Shown here piece by piece: positions 1 to 9,894 of a stretch of DNA of 64,000 nt. Location of the stretch: contig CAIOFF010000048.1 in the NCBI GenBank assembly GCA_903857495.1, positions 124,001 through 188,000 of the forward strand, in the 5' to 3' direction. The notes under the pieces were generated by a model. That model saw nothing but the letters and a program-made list of their open reading frames with translations, was not told where the DNA came from and ran no database searches. A program made the translations under genes and the position numbers. Numbering within the stretch: the first letter of the stretch is position 1; each line of letters begins with the position of its first letter. Origin of the DNA: an uncultured Holophagaceae bacterium (GTDB lineage: Bacteria; Acidobacteriota; Holophagae; Holophagales; Holophagaceae).

Positions 1-2015
1 CCTCGCGCCTCCTGAGCCTGGACCAGATCCGGGAGCTGCCCCTGGGCAAGGCCATCGACACGGTCGCGGGCCTGGTACCCGCCGACGTGAAGCAGAAGCA
101 GACCATCCTGGAGTGGCTCGAGATCCAGCCGCGCCTGGACGCCCTGCTGAAGCTGCTGGAGATGGACACCGCCCGCAGCGAGGTGGACCGCACCCTGGAC
201 GAGAAGACGCGCCAGCGCCTCGACCAGGACCACAAGCAGTTCGTGCTGAACGAGAAGATGCGGGTCATCCAGCAGGAGCTGGGCAAGAAGGACGAAAAGG
301 ACGAGACCGCCCGCCTGCGGGGCCAGATCCAGGCCGCAGGCATGAGCGCCGAGGCCAAGGCCAAGGCCCTGGAGGAGGTCGAGCGCCTGGAGGCCATGCC
401 ACCCCAGAGCGCCGAGGCCACCGTGAGCCGGACCTACCTGGACTGGCTGCTGGCCCTGCCCTGGCAGGCCCTGGCCGAGGAGCGCCTGGACCTGCTCGAG
501 GCCGAGCAGGTGCTGGATGATGACCACTCCGGCCTGGACAAGATCAAGGCCCGCATCCTGGAGCATCTGGCCGTCATGGCGCGGCTCCGCAGCCTGGGCA
601 GCCTGGCCGCCCCGGGTGATGCCGACGCCCCCGGCCCGGCCCCCTTGCGTGGCCCCATCCTCTGCCTGGTGGGGCCTCCCGGCGTGGGCAAGACCTCGCT
701 GGCCCGCAGCATCGCCCGCGCCCTAAACCGGCCCTTCGTGCGGCTGTCCCTGGGCGGCGTGCGCGACGAGGCGGAGATCCGCGGCCACCGCCGCACCTAC
801 ATCGGCTCTATGCCCGGCCGCATCATCTCGCTGATGAAGAAGGCCAAGGTCCGCAACCCGCTCATCCTGCTGGACGAGATCGACAAGATGGCCTCGGACT
901 TCCGCGGGGATCCCAGCAGCGCCCTGCTGGAGGTGCTGGATCCCGAGCAGAACGCCAACTTCCAGGACCACTACCTGGACGTGGGCTTCGACCTCAGCCA
1001 GGTGCTCTTCCTGGCCACCGCCAACGTGCGGCATCACATCCCCGAGCCCCTGGAGGACCGCCTCGAGATCCTCGAGCTGAGCGGCTACACCACCAAGGAG
1101 AAGCTGGCCATCGCCGAGAAGCACCTGCTGCCGCGCGCCCTCGAGGGCCACGGCATGAAGGATCTGGGCGTGCACTTCGAGCCCGCGGCCCTGGAGAAGC
1201 TGGTCCAGTCCTACACCCGTGAGGCCGGGGTGCGGCAGCTGGAGCGCGAGATCGCCAACATCCTGCGGAAGCTGGCGCGCCACACCCTGCAGCCGGGCAA
1301 GGGCGAGGCCTTCGATCCCCTCATCACCGCCGAGCGCGTGCCGAAGCTGCTGGGTCCCGAGAAGATCCTCGAGTCCAGGGCCGAGGACACCGCCCCGCCG
1401 GGCCTGGTGAACGGCCTGGCCTGGACGCCCACGGGCGGCGAGCTGCTGACCATCGAGGCCGCGGTGCTGCCGGGCAAGGGCAACCTCAAGCTCACGGGCA
1501 AGCTGGGTGAGGTCATGCAGGAGAGCGCCAACCTGGCCCTCAGCTATGTCCGCGCGCGCACCGAGCGCCTGGGCCTGAAGGCGAACTTCCTCGAGAGCAT
1601 CGACCTCCACGTCCACGTCCCCGAGGGCGGCATCCCCAAGGACGGCCCCAGCGCCGGCATCACCCTGGCCACGGCGCTGATCTCCGTGCTCACGGGCATC
1701 CCCGCCCGGGCCGATCTGGCCATGACCGGCGAGCTGACCCTGCGGGGCCGGGTGCTGCCCATAGGCGGGCTCAAGGAGAAGCTGCTGGCCGCCCACCGCC
1801 ACGGTCGCAAGGCCGTGCTCATCCCCGCCGAGAACGCCCGGCATCTGGAGGACGTCCCCGCCGAGGTCCGCGAGCAGCTGAGCATCCACCTGGTCAGCCA
1901 CATGGACGAGGTCATCCAGCTGGCCCTGACCCGCATGCCCGAGCCCCTGGGCCCCGAGCCCGCCCCGCCTCAGCCTGCCCCGCCCCCCCGCGAGAATCCC
2001 GCCACGGCGCAGTGA
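1..2015 (+). CDS. lon: ATP-dependent protease Lon (5' end outside window)
   Basis: Cytoplasmic serine-lysine protease that unfolds and degrades damaged and regulatory proteins. The frame is open from base 3, so the gene begins upstream; 670 residues are visible and roughly the first 130 of a usual ~800-residue Lon are missing. Seen in order: the end of the N-terminal domain and a charged helical stretch, an AAA+ module with Walker [10 protein letters not shown] (about base 670) and Walker B LLDEIDKM (about base 870), then the protease domain with the catalytic serine in PKDGPSAG (about base 1640) and the lysine in GGLKEKL (about base 1770). The C-terminus ends in a Pro-rich tail of no known role. 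Identity is secure. Confidence 0.97.
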   Translation, partial: SRLLSLDQIRELPLGKAIDTVAGLVPADVKQKQTILEWLEIQPRLDALLKLLEMDTARSEVDRTLDEKTRQRLDQDHKQFVLNEKMRVIQQELGKKDEKDETARLRGQIQAAGMSAEAKAKALEEVERLEAMPPQSAEATVSRTYLDWLLALPWQALAEERLDLLEAEQVLDDDHSGLDKIKARILEHLAVMARLRSLGSLAAPGDADAPGPAPLRGPILCLVGPPGVGKTSLARSIARALNRPFVRLSLGGVRDEAEIRGHRRTYIGSMPGRIISLMKKAKVRNPLILLDEIDKMASDFRGDPSSALLEVLDPEQNANFQDHYLDVGFDLSQVLFLATANVRHHIPEPLEDRLEILELSGYTTKEKLAIAEKHLLPRALEGHGMKDLGVHFEPAALEKLVQSYTREAGVRQLEREIANILRKLARHTLQPGKGEAFDPLITAERVPKLLGPEKILESRAEDTAPPGLVNGLAWTPTGGELLTIEAAVLPGKGNLKLTGKLGEVMQESANLALSYVRARTERLGLKANFLESIDLHVHVPEGGIPKDGPSAGITLATALISVLTGIPARADLAMTGELTLRGRVLPIGGLKEKLLAAHRHGRKAVLIPAENARHLEDVPAEVREQLSIHLVSHMDEVIQLALTRMPEPLGPEPAPPQPAPPPRENPATAQ

Positions 2016-2048
2016 CAGCCGACCGCTGATAGCTGATAGCCTTGAACC

Positions 2049-2249
2049 ATGCGTTTCCTGTCGAGCCACGTCCTCCACTTCATCCTCATGGGGATGGGCA
2101 TCTCCCTGGTGCTGGGGCTGCTGCATCCGACCACGCGGCCCGAGCGCACCTGGGCGTCGGTCGGGAAGCATGCGGCCGGGCTCATCGGCATCGGGCTGGT
2201 CCTGGCCTGGGTGATGTACCTGCTGCCCCGGCACCCCGTCCGGTTCTAG
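2049..2249 (+). CDS. Small two-helix membrane protein, function unknown
   Basis: A 66-residue protein with two likely membrane helices (about residues 8-25 and 43-60) separated by a basic, Trp-containing loop. I do not recognise a family. It ends one base before the ATG of the following YihY-family gene, so the two are probably co-transcribed and translationally linked, and the product is likely an inner-membrane protein. The ribosome binding site is weak. An overlapping frame from 2042 lacks hydrophobic segments and is rejected. The call rests on composition, spacing and membrane pattern only. Confidence 0.55.
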   Translation: MRFLSSHVLHFILMGMGISLVLGLLHPTTRPERTWASVGKHAAGLIGIGLVLAWVMYLLPRHPVRF

Positions 2250-2250
2250 G

Positions 2251-3222
2251 ATGCTGGAGCGCCTGCAGGGCCATTTGGCCAGCCTGAAGGCGGGTGGAGA
2301 GCGGGTCTGGGCGAAGGCGGGCGAGTTCTGGCAGCAGCTGGCCCGGGCGGTGCCGCCGCTGGGCCGGGTGGGCAGGTTCGTGGCCGAGGTGCTGGGCAAG
2401 TACTACAAGGATGACTGCCTGAGCTACGCGGCGGGCCTGAGCTTCTGGCTCATCGTCAGCCTGGTGCCCCTGTCCACGCTGCTCTTCAAGCTGCTGGGCG
2501 CCCTCCTCGGCAGCCGGGCCTATGACCCCCGCACGCTGAAGACCCTGCAGGACCTCGTGCCCTATCTGCCGCGGGAGCTCATGGTGGACGCGGTGGTGAA
2601 CAGCCAGAAGATAGGCGGCATGGGCCTCTCCTGGTTCGTGCTGCTGTTTGGCAGCTACTGGGGCATCAGCCAGCTGGACACCAGCCTGGCCCACGTCTTC
2701 GGCCTCCGGATCAAGAAGTACCGCCAGACCCGCAAGAACCACCTGCTGCGGCAGGTCATCTTCCTGGTGGGTGGGCTGCTGGCCTCGGTGCTGTTCCTGG
2801 CCCTGCTGGTGGGGGGCGCGCTGCGCAAGGTCCTGCCCTGGCGGCAGTCGGACCTGCTGCACAACCTGGCGCCCCTGCTGGGGGTGGTGGTGGTTACCGT
2901 GGTGCTGCAGCACCTGCCCCGGCTGCACGTGAAGTTCCGCCACGCCTTCCTGGGCGCGGCCGTCTCCACGGCGCTCTGGTGGCTGGCGAAGTGGGGCTTC
3001 GGCGTCTACCTGCGGCACACCATGACCTGGGGCATCATGTACGGCTCGCTGCTGGGCATCGTGGCTGGCCTGACGTTCCTCTATTACAGCTGCGCCATCC
3101 TGCTGCTGGGCGCCGAGATCACCGCCGCCTTCTACCGTCACGAGACCGGCACCAGCACCGTGCCGCCCTGGCTGCGCATCAAGGTCGGCGAGCCGAAGAA
3201 ACCCCAGGGTCTTGCTCCCTGA
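2251..3222 (+). CDS. YihY/BrkB (UPF0761) family inner-membrane protein
   Basis: A 323-residue polytopic membrane protein. After a short cytoplasmic N-terminus it carries the family's first conserved block, DDCLSYAAGLSFWLIVSLVP (about residues 52-71), and five further hydrophobic helices, with FLYYSCAILLLGAEITA near the end, a hallmark of the YihY/BrkB family (old annotation 'ribonuclease BN' is wrong for this family). Function is not established; a transport or envelope role is often proposed. It follows the 66-residue membrane protein with a 1-base gap. The C-terminal 30 residues are polar and predicted cytoplasmic. Confidence 0.88.
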   Translation: MLERLQGHLASLKAGGERVWAKAGEFWQQLARAVPPLGRVGRFVAEVLGKYYKDDCLSYAAGLSFWLIVSLVPLSTLLFKLLGALLGSRAYDPRTLKTLQDLVPYLPRELMVDAVVNSQKIGGMGLSWFVLLFGSYWGISQLDTSLAHVFGLRIKKYRQTRKNHLLRQVIFLVGGLLASVLFLALLVGGALRKVLPWRQSDLLHNLAPLLGVVVVTVVLQHLPRLHVKFRHAFLGAAVSTALWWLAKWGFGVYLRHTMTWGIMYGSLLGIVAGLTFLYYSCAILLLGAEITAAFYRHETGTSTVPPWLRIKVGEPKKPQGLAP

Positions 3223-3238
3223 GCGAAACCGCCAGGTT

Positions 3239-4762
3239 TTACTCGTCGTCGCGGCCGCGCAGGCTGGTGGGGATGGCGTAGCCGTCCGCCTTGTATTCGT
3301 TGATCTTGTTGCGCACGGTGCGCAGCGCGATGTCCAGCTTGTCGGCACAGTGGGTGCGGTTCCCCTTGAGGGCGCTCAGGGAGGAGAGCAGCCAGAAGCG
3401 CTCCAGCTCCGGCAGGCTGAGGCCGAGCGGCAGCACCACGGGGGTGCCCATGGGCAGGCCGACCAGGGGCTTCCGGGGATCGGCCACCACGGCCCCGGGG
3501 GGCAGGGAGCTGGCCTCCGGGCGCAGGGCCTCGGCCGGTATTTCCTGGGGACTCCAGCTCTCGGTGCGATGGCTTTCCGGGGGATCCTCGGGCATGCCCT
3601 CGAAGGCTTCGGCGGGAAGCAGCCAGTGGAGGTCGTGGTGGCTGAGGCGGCGCCTCTGACTGAGCACCACGCAGCGCTGGATCACGTTCTCCAGCTCCCG
3701 GATGTTGCCGGCCCAGGGATGGCGGGTCAGGGCCGCGAAGAAGCTGGGTACCAGCTCCGGCACGGGCCGGTCATTCTCGCGGGCGTAGCGCTCTGCGAAG
3801 TGCGCAGCCAGCAGGCTCAGGTCGCCGGGCCGGTCGCGGAGGGGCGGCAGGTCCAGGGGGATGACGTTCAGGCGGTAGTACAGATCCTCGCGGAACCGGC
3901 CGGCCTTCACTTCCGCCTGGAGGTCGCGGTTGGTCAGGGCGATGAGGCGCACGTCCACCGGGATGGGGCGGCTGCCGCCCAGGCGATCCACAGTGCGCTC
4001 CTGCAGGACGCGAAGCAGCTTGCCCTGGAGGGAGAGGGGCAGCTCGCCCACCTCGTCGAGCACCAGGGTGCCGCCGTCGGCCTGCTCGAAGCGGCCGGGC
4101 TTGAGGCCGTTGGCGCCCGTGAAGGCGCCCTTCTCGTAGCCGAACAGCTCGGATTCCAGCAGGTTCTCGGGGATCGCGGCGCAGTTGATGGCCACGAAGG
4201 CGCCGTTGCGGCGGGGGCTCGAGCCGTGGATGAGCTTGGCCAGGAGCTCCTTACCCGTGCCGCTCTCGGCCTGGATGAGGATGGTGGCCCGGCTGTCCGC
4301 AGCGCGGCGGGCCAGGGCCAGAGTCTCGACCAGGACGGGGTCCTGGGTGAGGATCACCGGCGCCTCGGCGGGCTCTTCGGCCTTCAGGTGACCCTCGGAC
4401 TTCAGGGCCTTGTTGAGAGCGGTAGTGAGCTCTTCGGGGCTGAAGGGCTTGGAGAGGAAGTCGAAGGCGCCAAGGCGCATAGCCTCGCGGGCGGACTCGA
4501 GGCTGCCGAAGGCGGTGATGAGCAGCACGGGCAGCGCGGGATCCACGGCCTTCAGCCGGGCGGTGAGCTGCAGGCCGTCCATGCCGGGCATGCGGAGATC
4601 GGTCACGACGGCGTCGTAGGCACCGGGACGCACCATGCGCAGGGCCTCTTCGCCGCCGCGGGCCTGTTCCGCGAAAAAGCCGGAGCGCTTGAGGCTCATG
4701 GCCATGCCGTCCCGCATTCCGGGATCGTCGTCCACCACCAGCACCCGAAGAGGAGTCGCCAT
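3239..4762 (-). CDS. NtrC-type sigma-54-dependent response regulator
   Basis: A 507-residue activator. The receiver domain (residues 1-120) has the acidic pair D11/D12, phosphoacceptor D55 and K104. The AAA+ sigma-54 activation domain follows, with Walker A ESGTGKE (about 166-172), an intact sigma-54-contacting GAFTGA loop (212-217) and Walker B LVLDEVGE (about 233-240). A long Pro-rich linker leads to a Fis-type helix-turn-helix near 465-500. It should activate sigma-54 promoters when phosphorylated by an unidentified histidine kinase; no kinase gene is adjacent. The C-terminal HTH resembles flagellar or envelope regulators, but I cannot assign a regulon. The start is an ATG with weak upstream Shine-Dalgarno. 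Confidence 0.92.
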   Translation of the reverse strand: MATPLRVLVVDDDPGMRDGMAMSLKRSGFFAEQARGGEEALRMVRPGAYDAVVTDLRMPGMDGLQLTARLKAVDPALPVLLITAFGSLESAREAMRLGAFDFLSKPFSPEELTTALNKALKSEGHLKAEEPAEAPVILTQDPVLVETLALARRAADSRATILIQAESGTGKELLAKLIHGSSPRRNGAFVAINCAAIPENLLESELFGYEKGAFTGANGLKPGRFEQADGGTLVLDEVGELPLSLQGKLLRVLQERTVDRLGGSRPIPVDVRLIALTNRDLQAEVKAGRFREDLYYRLNVIPLDLPPLRDRPGDLSLLAAHFAERYARENDRPVPELVPSFFAALTRHPWAGNIRELENVIQRCVVLSQRRRLSHHDLHWLLPAEAFEGMPEDPPESHRTESWSPQEIPAEALRPEASSLPPGAVVADPRKPLVGLPMGTPVVLPLGLSLPELERFWLLSSLSALKGNRTHCADKLDIALRTVRNKINEYKADGYAIPTSLRGRDDE

Positions 4763-4776
4763 AGCTGAGCACCCTG

Positions 4777-4799
4777 GCGGCCACCCTGGCCGCTTTTTT
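4777..4799 (+). terminator. Terminator-like hairpin read on the plus strand
   Basis: GCGGCC (4777-4782) and GGCCGC (4788-4793) form a perfect 6-bp GC stem with a 5-base loop, followed directly by six T (4794-4799). This is a textbook intrinsic terminator on the plus strand, although both flanking genes lie on the minus strand. It may block antisense transcription. Confidence 0.55.
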
Positions 4800-4801
4800 C
4801 G

Positions 4802-5521
4802 TTATCGGGTGCTGGGGTCCGGACTGGAGTTTTGCACAGTGCGGCGCTTGAGGATGCGATGGGGAAGCTCGCCGGAGGCCGCCTCGCCGCGGACCGGATC
4901 CCCGTGTCGGCTGATGAGCAGATACACCTGCCGGCGGCTCACGCCGAGGCGCTGGGCGGTCTCCACGCGGTTGCCGTAGGCGCGCCGGAGGGCCCGGTGC
5001 AGGAGGTAGCGTTCCAACTCGTGCAGGTTGGTGGCAAGATCCTCGGCTTCGAAGCGGGGCGGCCCGGCCGCCTCGGCGAGCGGCAGCTGACCCATCAGCT
5101 TCCAGCGCAGCACGCGGTTGCGTAGCTCGCGCAGGTTGCCGGGGCAGGGTAGGGCCGAGAGGGCCGCGGGCAGCGGTAGCGGCACGCCCTCCTCCTGGGC
5201 CAGGTGGGCGAGCAGCGCGGGGAGGGCCTCCGGGTGCTCCTCGATGGAGGGCAGGCGCACGGCCAGACAGGCGGTCGCGGGTGGAGCGGCCTCGGGGGCG
5301 GCGACGATGCCCCGGGGATGCCCTCCCAGCCAGTCCAGGGCCTCGGCGGTGCTGGTCGCGTCGAGGACGTCCCCGCCGCGCCGCGCGGCCAGCTCCGCGG
5401 CCAGGGACGTCCGGCCGGTGCCGGGCGCGCCATAGATCCACAGCGCCTCTGGCCGGGCCAGCAGCTCGTCCAGGTGGGCGCCCCACTGGGCGCTGCCCGG
5501 CAGGAGCGCCAGGGGGATCAC
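4802..5521 (-). CDS. Degenerate AAA+/Fis-type HTH protein
   Basis: A 239-residue protein whose GTG start overlaps the stop of the upstream hemolysin III gene (GTGA at 5518-5521), so translation is coupled. Residues 31-39 read GAPGTGRTS, a Walker A motif with arginine in place of the essential lysine. The usual GAFTGA loop and a clear Walker B are absent, but a PGNLRELRNRV block, typical of the sigma-54 activator C-lid, and a Fis-type helix-turn-helix (about 183-206) remain. It looks like a shrunken sigma-54 activator that has lost ATPase function and may act as a simple DNA-binding regulator. Function is unknown; the C-terminal tail is basic. Confidence 0.72.
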   Translation of the reverse strand: MIPLALLPGSAQWGAHLDELLARPEALWIYGAPGTGRTSLAAELAARRGGDVLDATSTAEALDWLGGHPRGIVAAPEAAPPATACLAVRLPSIEEHPEALPALLAHLAQEEGVPLPLPAALSALPCPGNLRELRNRVLRWKLMGQLPLAEAAGPPRFEAEDLATNLHELERYLLHRALRRAYGNRVETAQRLGVSRRQVYLLISRHGDPVRGEAASGELPHRILKRRTVQNSSPDPSTR

Positions 5522-6309
5522 GGCCCGATCCTCCCGGGGATCACGTGAAAGAGCACGGCGAACACGTGACAGGCGCTGCCGCCGACCACGAACAGGTGCC
5601 AGAGGGCATGGTGGTAGCGCACCCTCTCCAGGCTGTAGACAGCGGCGCCCAGGCTGTAGAACAGCCCGCCGCCGAAGAGCCAGGTGAGGCCGCGGGTGGG
5701 GAGGATCTCCCCGACCGGCACCCCGCCCGCAAAGCCCGCCAGGATGGGGACCACAATGAGCCAGCCCATGGCCAGGTAGATGAGCGTGGAGATCCACCCC
5801 ATGCGCCGCACGAAGACAGGATTCACGGGCGTGACGATCGGGCTGTGCAGGTGGTCCAGCGGCGGTGGGCGGAGGGCCGACTTGGCGATCCTGCCGTAGA
5901 AGATGCCCTTGAAGGTGATGCCGAGGACCGCCAGGCCCCAGACGAGGCCGAAGATGGTCCAGCCCCAGGAGGGTCGCGTGCGGCCCAGGGAAGACAGGCA
6001 GAAGGGCGTGTAGGTGCCGGCGATCAGCAGGAAGATGGCCGAGTGATCGAACACCTTGAACACCAGCTTGACCCGGGGGCCGCGGAAGGCGTGGTACAGC
6101 GTGGACATGAGGTAGAGCAGGATCAGCGTGGAGCCGAAGATGGCCGCGCCCACCACATCCCGGGCCGTGCCGTGCCGGGCGGCCGCGACCACCATGACCA
6201 CCAGTCCCGCGATGGACAGGCCCACACCGAGGCCGTGGGTCAGGCTGTTGGCCAGTTCTTCCCCAGAGGTCTGGGCGGGGGAGGCCGGGTGACCGGCAGC
6301 GTGAGGCAT
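5518..6309 (-). CDS. Hemolysin III / PAQR family membrane protein
   Basis: A 263-residue seven-helix membrane protein of the HlyIII (YqfA/TrhA) family. The family's first motif is seen in EELANSLTHGLGVG (about residues 17-30), SAIFLLIAGTYTPF in the middle, and the C-terminal YHHALWHLFVVGG with paired histidines, a probable metal site shared with eukaryotic PAQR receptors. Bacterial members are linked to membrane-energy or lipid homeostasis; real haemolytic activity is doubtful. It is first in a coupled pair with the degenerate Fis-type protein. The ATG start is preceded by only a poor ribosome binding site. Confidence 0.9.
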   Translation of the reverse strand: MPHAAGHPASPAQTSGEELANSLTHGLGVGLSIAGLVVMVVAAARHGTARDVVGAAIFGSTLILLYLMSTLYHAFRGPRVKLVFKVFDHSAIFLLIAGTYTPFCLSSLGRTRPSWGWTIFGLVWGLAVLGITFKGIFYGRIAKSALRPPPLDHLHSPIVTPVNPVFVRRMGWISTLIYLAMGWLIVVPILAGFAGGVPVGEILPTRGLTWLFGGGLFYSLGAAVYSLERVRYHHALWHLFVVGGSACHVFAVLFHVIPGRIGP

Positions 6310-6502
6310 GGCATCCAGGATGACAGACTCTGGGGAGCGGAGCTTCCAGGGCTCCCCCTGTGCCTTCGTTGGAGGCTCTTTCTGCTGAGGACCTGGAGGC
6401 CCCGGACCCAGGTGCTTCGGGAGGGCGACACGGCCATGGCAGAATCGGGCGGGGTGAGGGCTCGCCAGGGGCAGGCCAACCTCCCGGCACAGGAGTGACC
6501 CC

Positions 6503-7288
6503 GTGGCACGCCATCCCTTCTACCAGATCGACGCCTTCGCGGACCGGGCCTTTGCGGGCAACCCCGCAGCGGTGGTCCGCCTCGATGGCTGGCTCCCGGA
6601 TGGCGTGCTACAGGCCATCGCGGTGGAGAACAACCTGGCCGAGACGGCCTTCCTGGTGAAAGAGCCGGAAGGGTGGCGCATCCGCTGGTTCACGACCCTG
6701 GCTGAGATCGACCTCTGCGGCCATGCCACGCTGGCCAGCGCCTGGGTGTGCTTCAACGAGCTGGAACCTGGGTCCGACCGGGTGGTGTTCCAGAGCCTGA
6801 GTGGCCCCCTGACCGTGGAGCGCCGGGGCGAGCATCTGGTGCTCGACTTCCCCTCACGTCCCGGCCGGCCCGCCCCGGAGCTGCAGGACCACCTGGAGCG
6901 CGGCCTTGGCGTTCGGCCCTCTGCGGTCTACCGCGCCCGGGATGTGCTGGCAGTCCTGGAAAATGAGGCCGCTGTGCGCGCCCTGCGGCCGGACCTGGAG
7001 GTGCTGAAGGGCCTTCCCACCCTGGGCGTCATCGTGACCGCGCCGGGCCTCGTGCACGATTTCGTTTCCCGCTGTTTCTTTCCGGGGGATGCGGTGCCGG
7101 AGGATCCGGTCACCGGCAGCGCCCACTGCACCCTGGTGCCCTACTGGTCCCAGCGCCTGGGGAAGACGCACCTGCGGGCCTTCCAGGCCTCGGCCCGGGG
7201 TGGCGAGCTGGCCTGTGAGCTGGTCGCCGACCGGGTGCGCATGGGGGGGCGAGCCGTCAAGGTGATCGAAGGCTGGCTGATCCTCTGA
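6503..7288 (+). CDS. PhzF-family isomerase/epimerase
   Basis: A 261-residue cytosolic enzyme of the diaminopimelate-epimerase fold. The N-terminal YQIDAFADRAFAGNPAAV block, the NNLAETAF motif with the family's catalytic glutamate (E47), the LCGHATLAS motif and the C-terminal DPVTGSAHC motif are all visible. Homologues include PhzF of phenazine synthesis and many isomerases of unknown substrate. No phenazine genes are nearby, so the substrate is not known. The GTG start at 6503 has AGGAG at 6491-6495. It stands alone, divergent from the hemolysin III gene. Confidence 0.92.
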   Translation: MARHPFYQIDAFADRAFAGNPAAVVRLDGWLPDGVLQAIAVENNLAETAFLVKEPEGWRIRWFTTLAEIDLCGHATLASAWVCFNELEPGSDRVVFQSLSGPLTVERRGEHLVLDFPSRPGRPAPELQDHLERGLGVRPSAVYRARDVLAVLENEAAVRALRPDLEVLKGLPTLGVIVTAPGLVHDFVSRCFFPGDAVPEDPVTGSAHCTLVPYWSQRLGKTHLRAFQASARGGELACELVADRVRMGGRAVKVIEGWLIL

Positions 7289-7303
7289 TCGGTGGGCCGG
7301 CGC

Positions 7304-9655
<2,352 letters not shown>

Positions 9656-9716
9656 GGGGGCTCCGGACAACGTCCGTTAGGATGCCACGAAACACGATGC
9701 ATTGGCCTCAAACGCA

Positions 9717-9812
9717 ACGAAGCCCCCTCGCGGGGGCCTCGTCTCAGGGTGGTGGGGAGTCCTAGGACTCGCGCTCCGCCCGGTTGAAGGCGTCAGCCAG
9801 GGTCGCCTTCTT
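9717..9812 (-). repeat. Duplicated rpsA 3' end plus terminator (downstream copy)
   Basis: This is a near copy of 9852-9945. A 28-base terminator block (9717-9744) matches 9852-9879 exactly and a 52-base coding-tail block (9761-9812) matches 9894-9945 exactly; only the 14-16 bases between them differ. On the minus strand the copy still encodes KATLADAFNRAERES and a TAG stop, in a frame that is closed upstream by TGA, so it is a non-functional remnant of the S1 C-terminus. Confidence 0.9.
9719..9742 (-). terminator. rpsA terminator, second copy
   Basis: On the minus strand a GCCCCC stem, a GCGA loop and a GGGGGC stem are followed by TTCGTTGCGTTTG. The stem is strong but the U-tract is interrupted. 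The same hairpin occurs at 9854-9877, giving tandem terminators after rpsA. Confidence 0.6.
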
Positions 9813-9853
9813 CTTCGCATCCCTGCGGGCTGCTCAGACCTCTCCAATACGAC

Positions 9854-9877
9854 GAAGCCCCCTCGCGGGGGCCTCGT
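9854..9877 (-). terminator. rpsA terminator, first copy
   Basis: This is the same GCCCCC-GCGA-GGGGGC hairpin as at 9719-9742. It begins 18 bases beyond the rpsA stop codon and is followed by TTCGTCGTATTGG. It is the nearer of two tandem copies. Confidence 0.65.
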
Positions 9878-9894
9878 CTGCGTGCGTGGAACGC

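Noticed and set aside
723-2399. Long antisense open frames over lon, the S9 peptidase, rpsA, sufS, HMG-CoA reductase, purF and others.
   Set aside because: They are products of high GC and wobble-position bias. They overlap well-identified genes, have Arg/Pro/Gly or His/Gln-rich composition and no ribosome sites.
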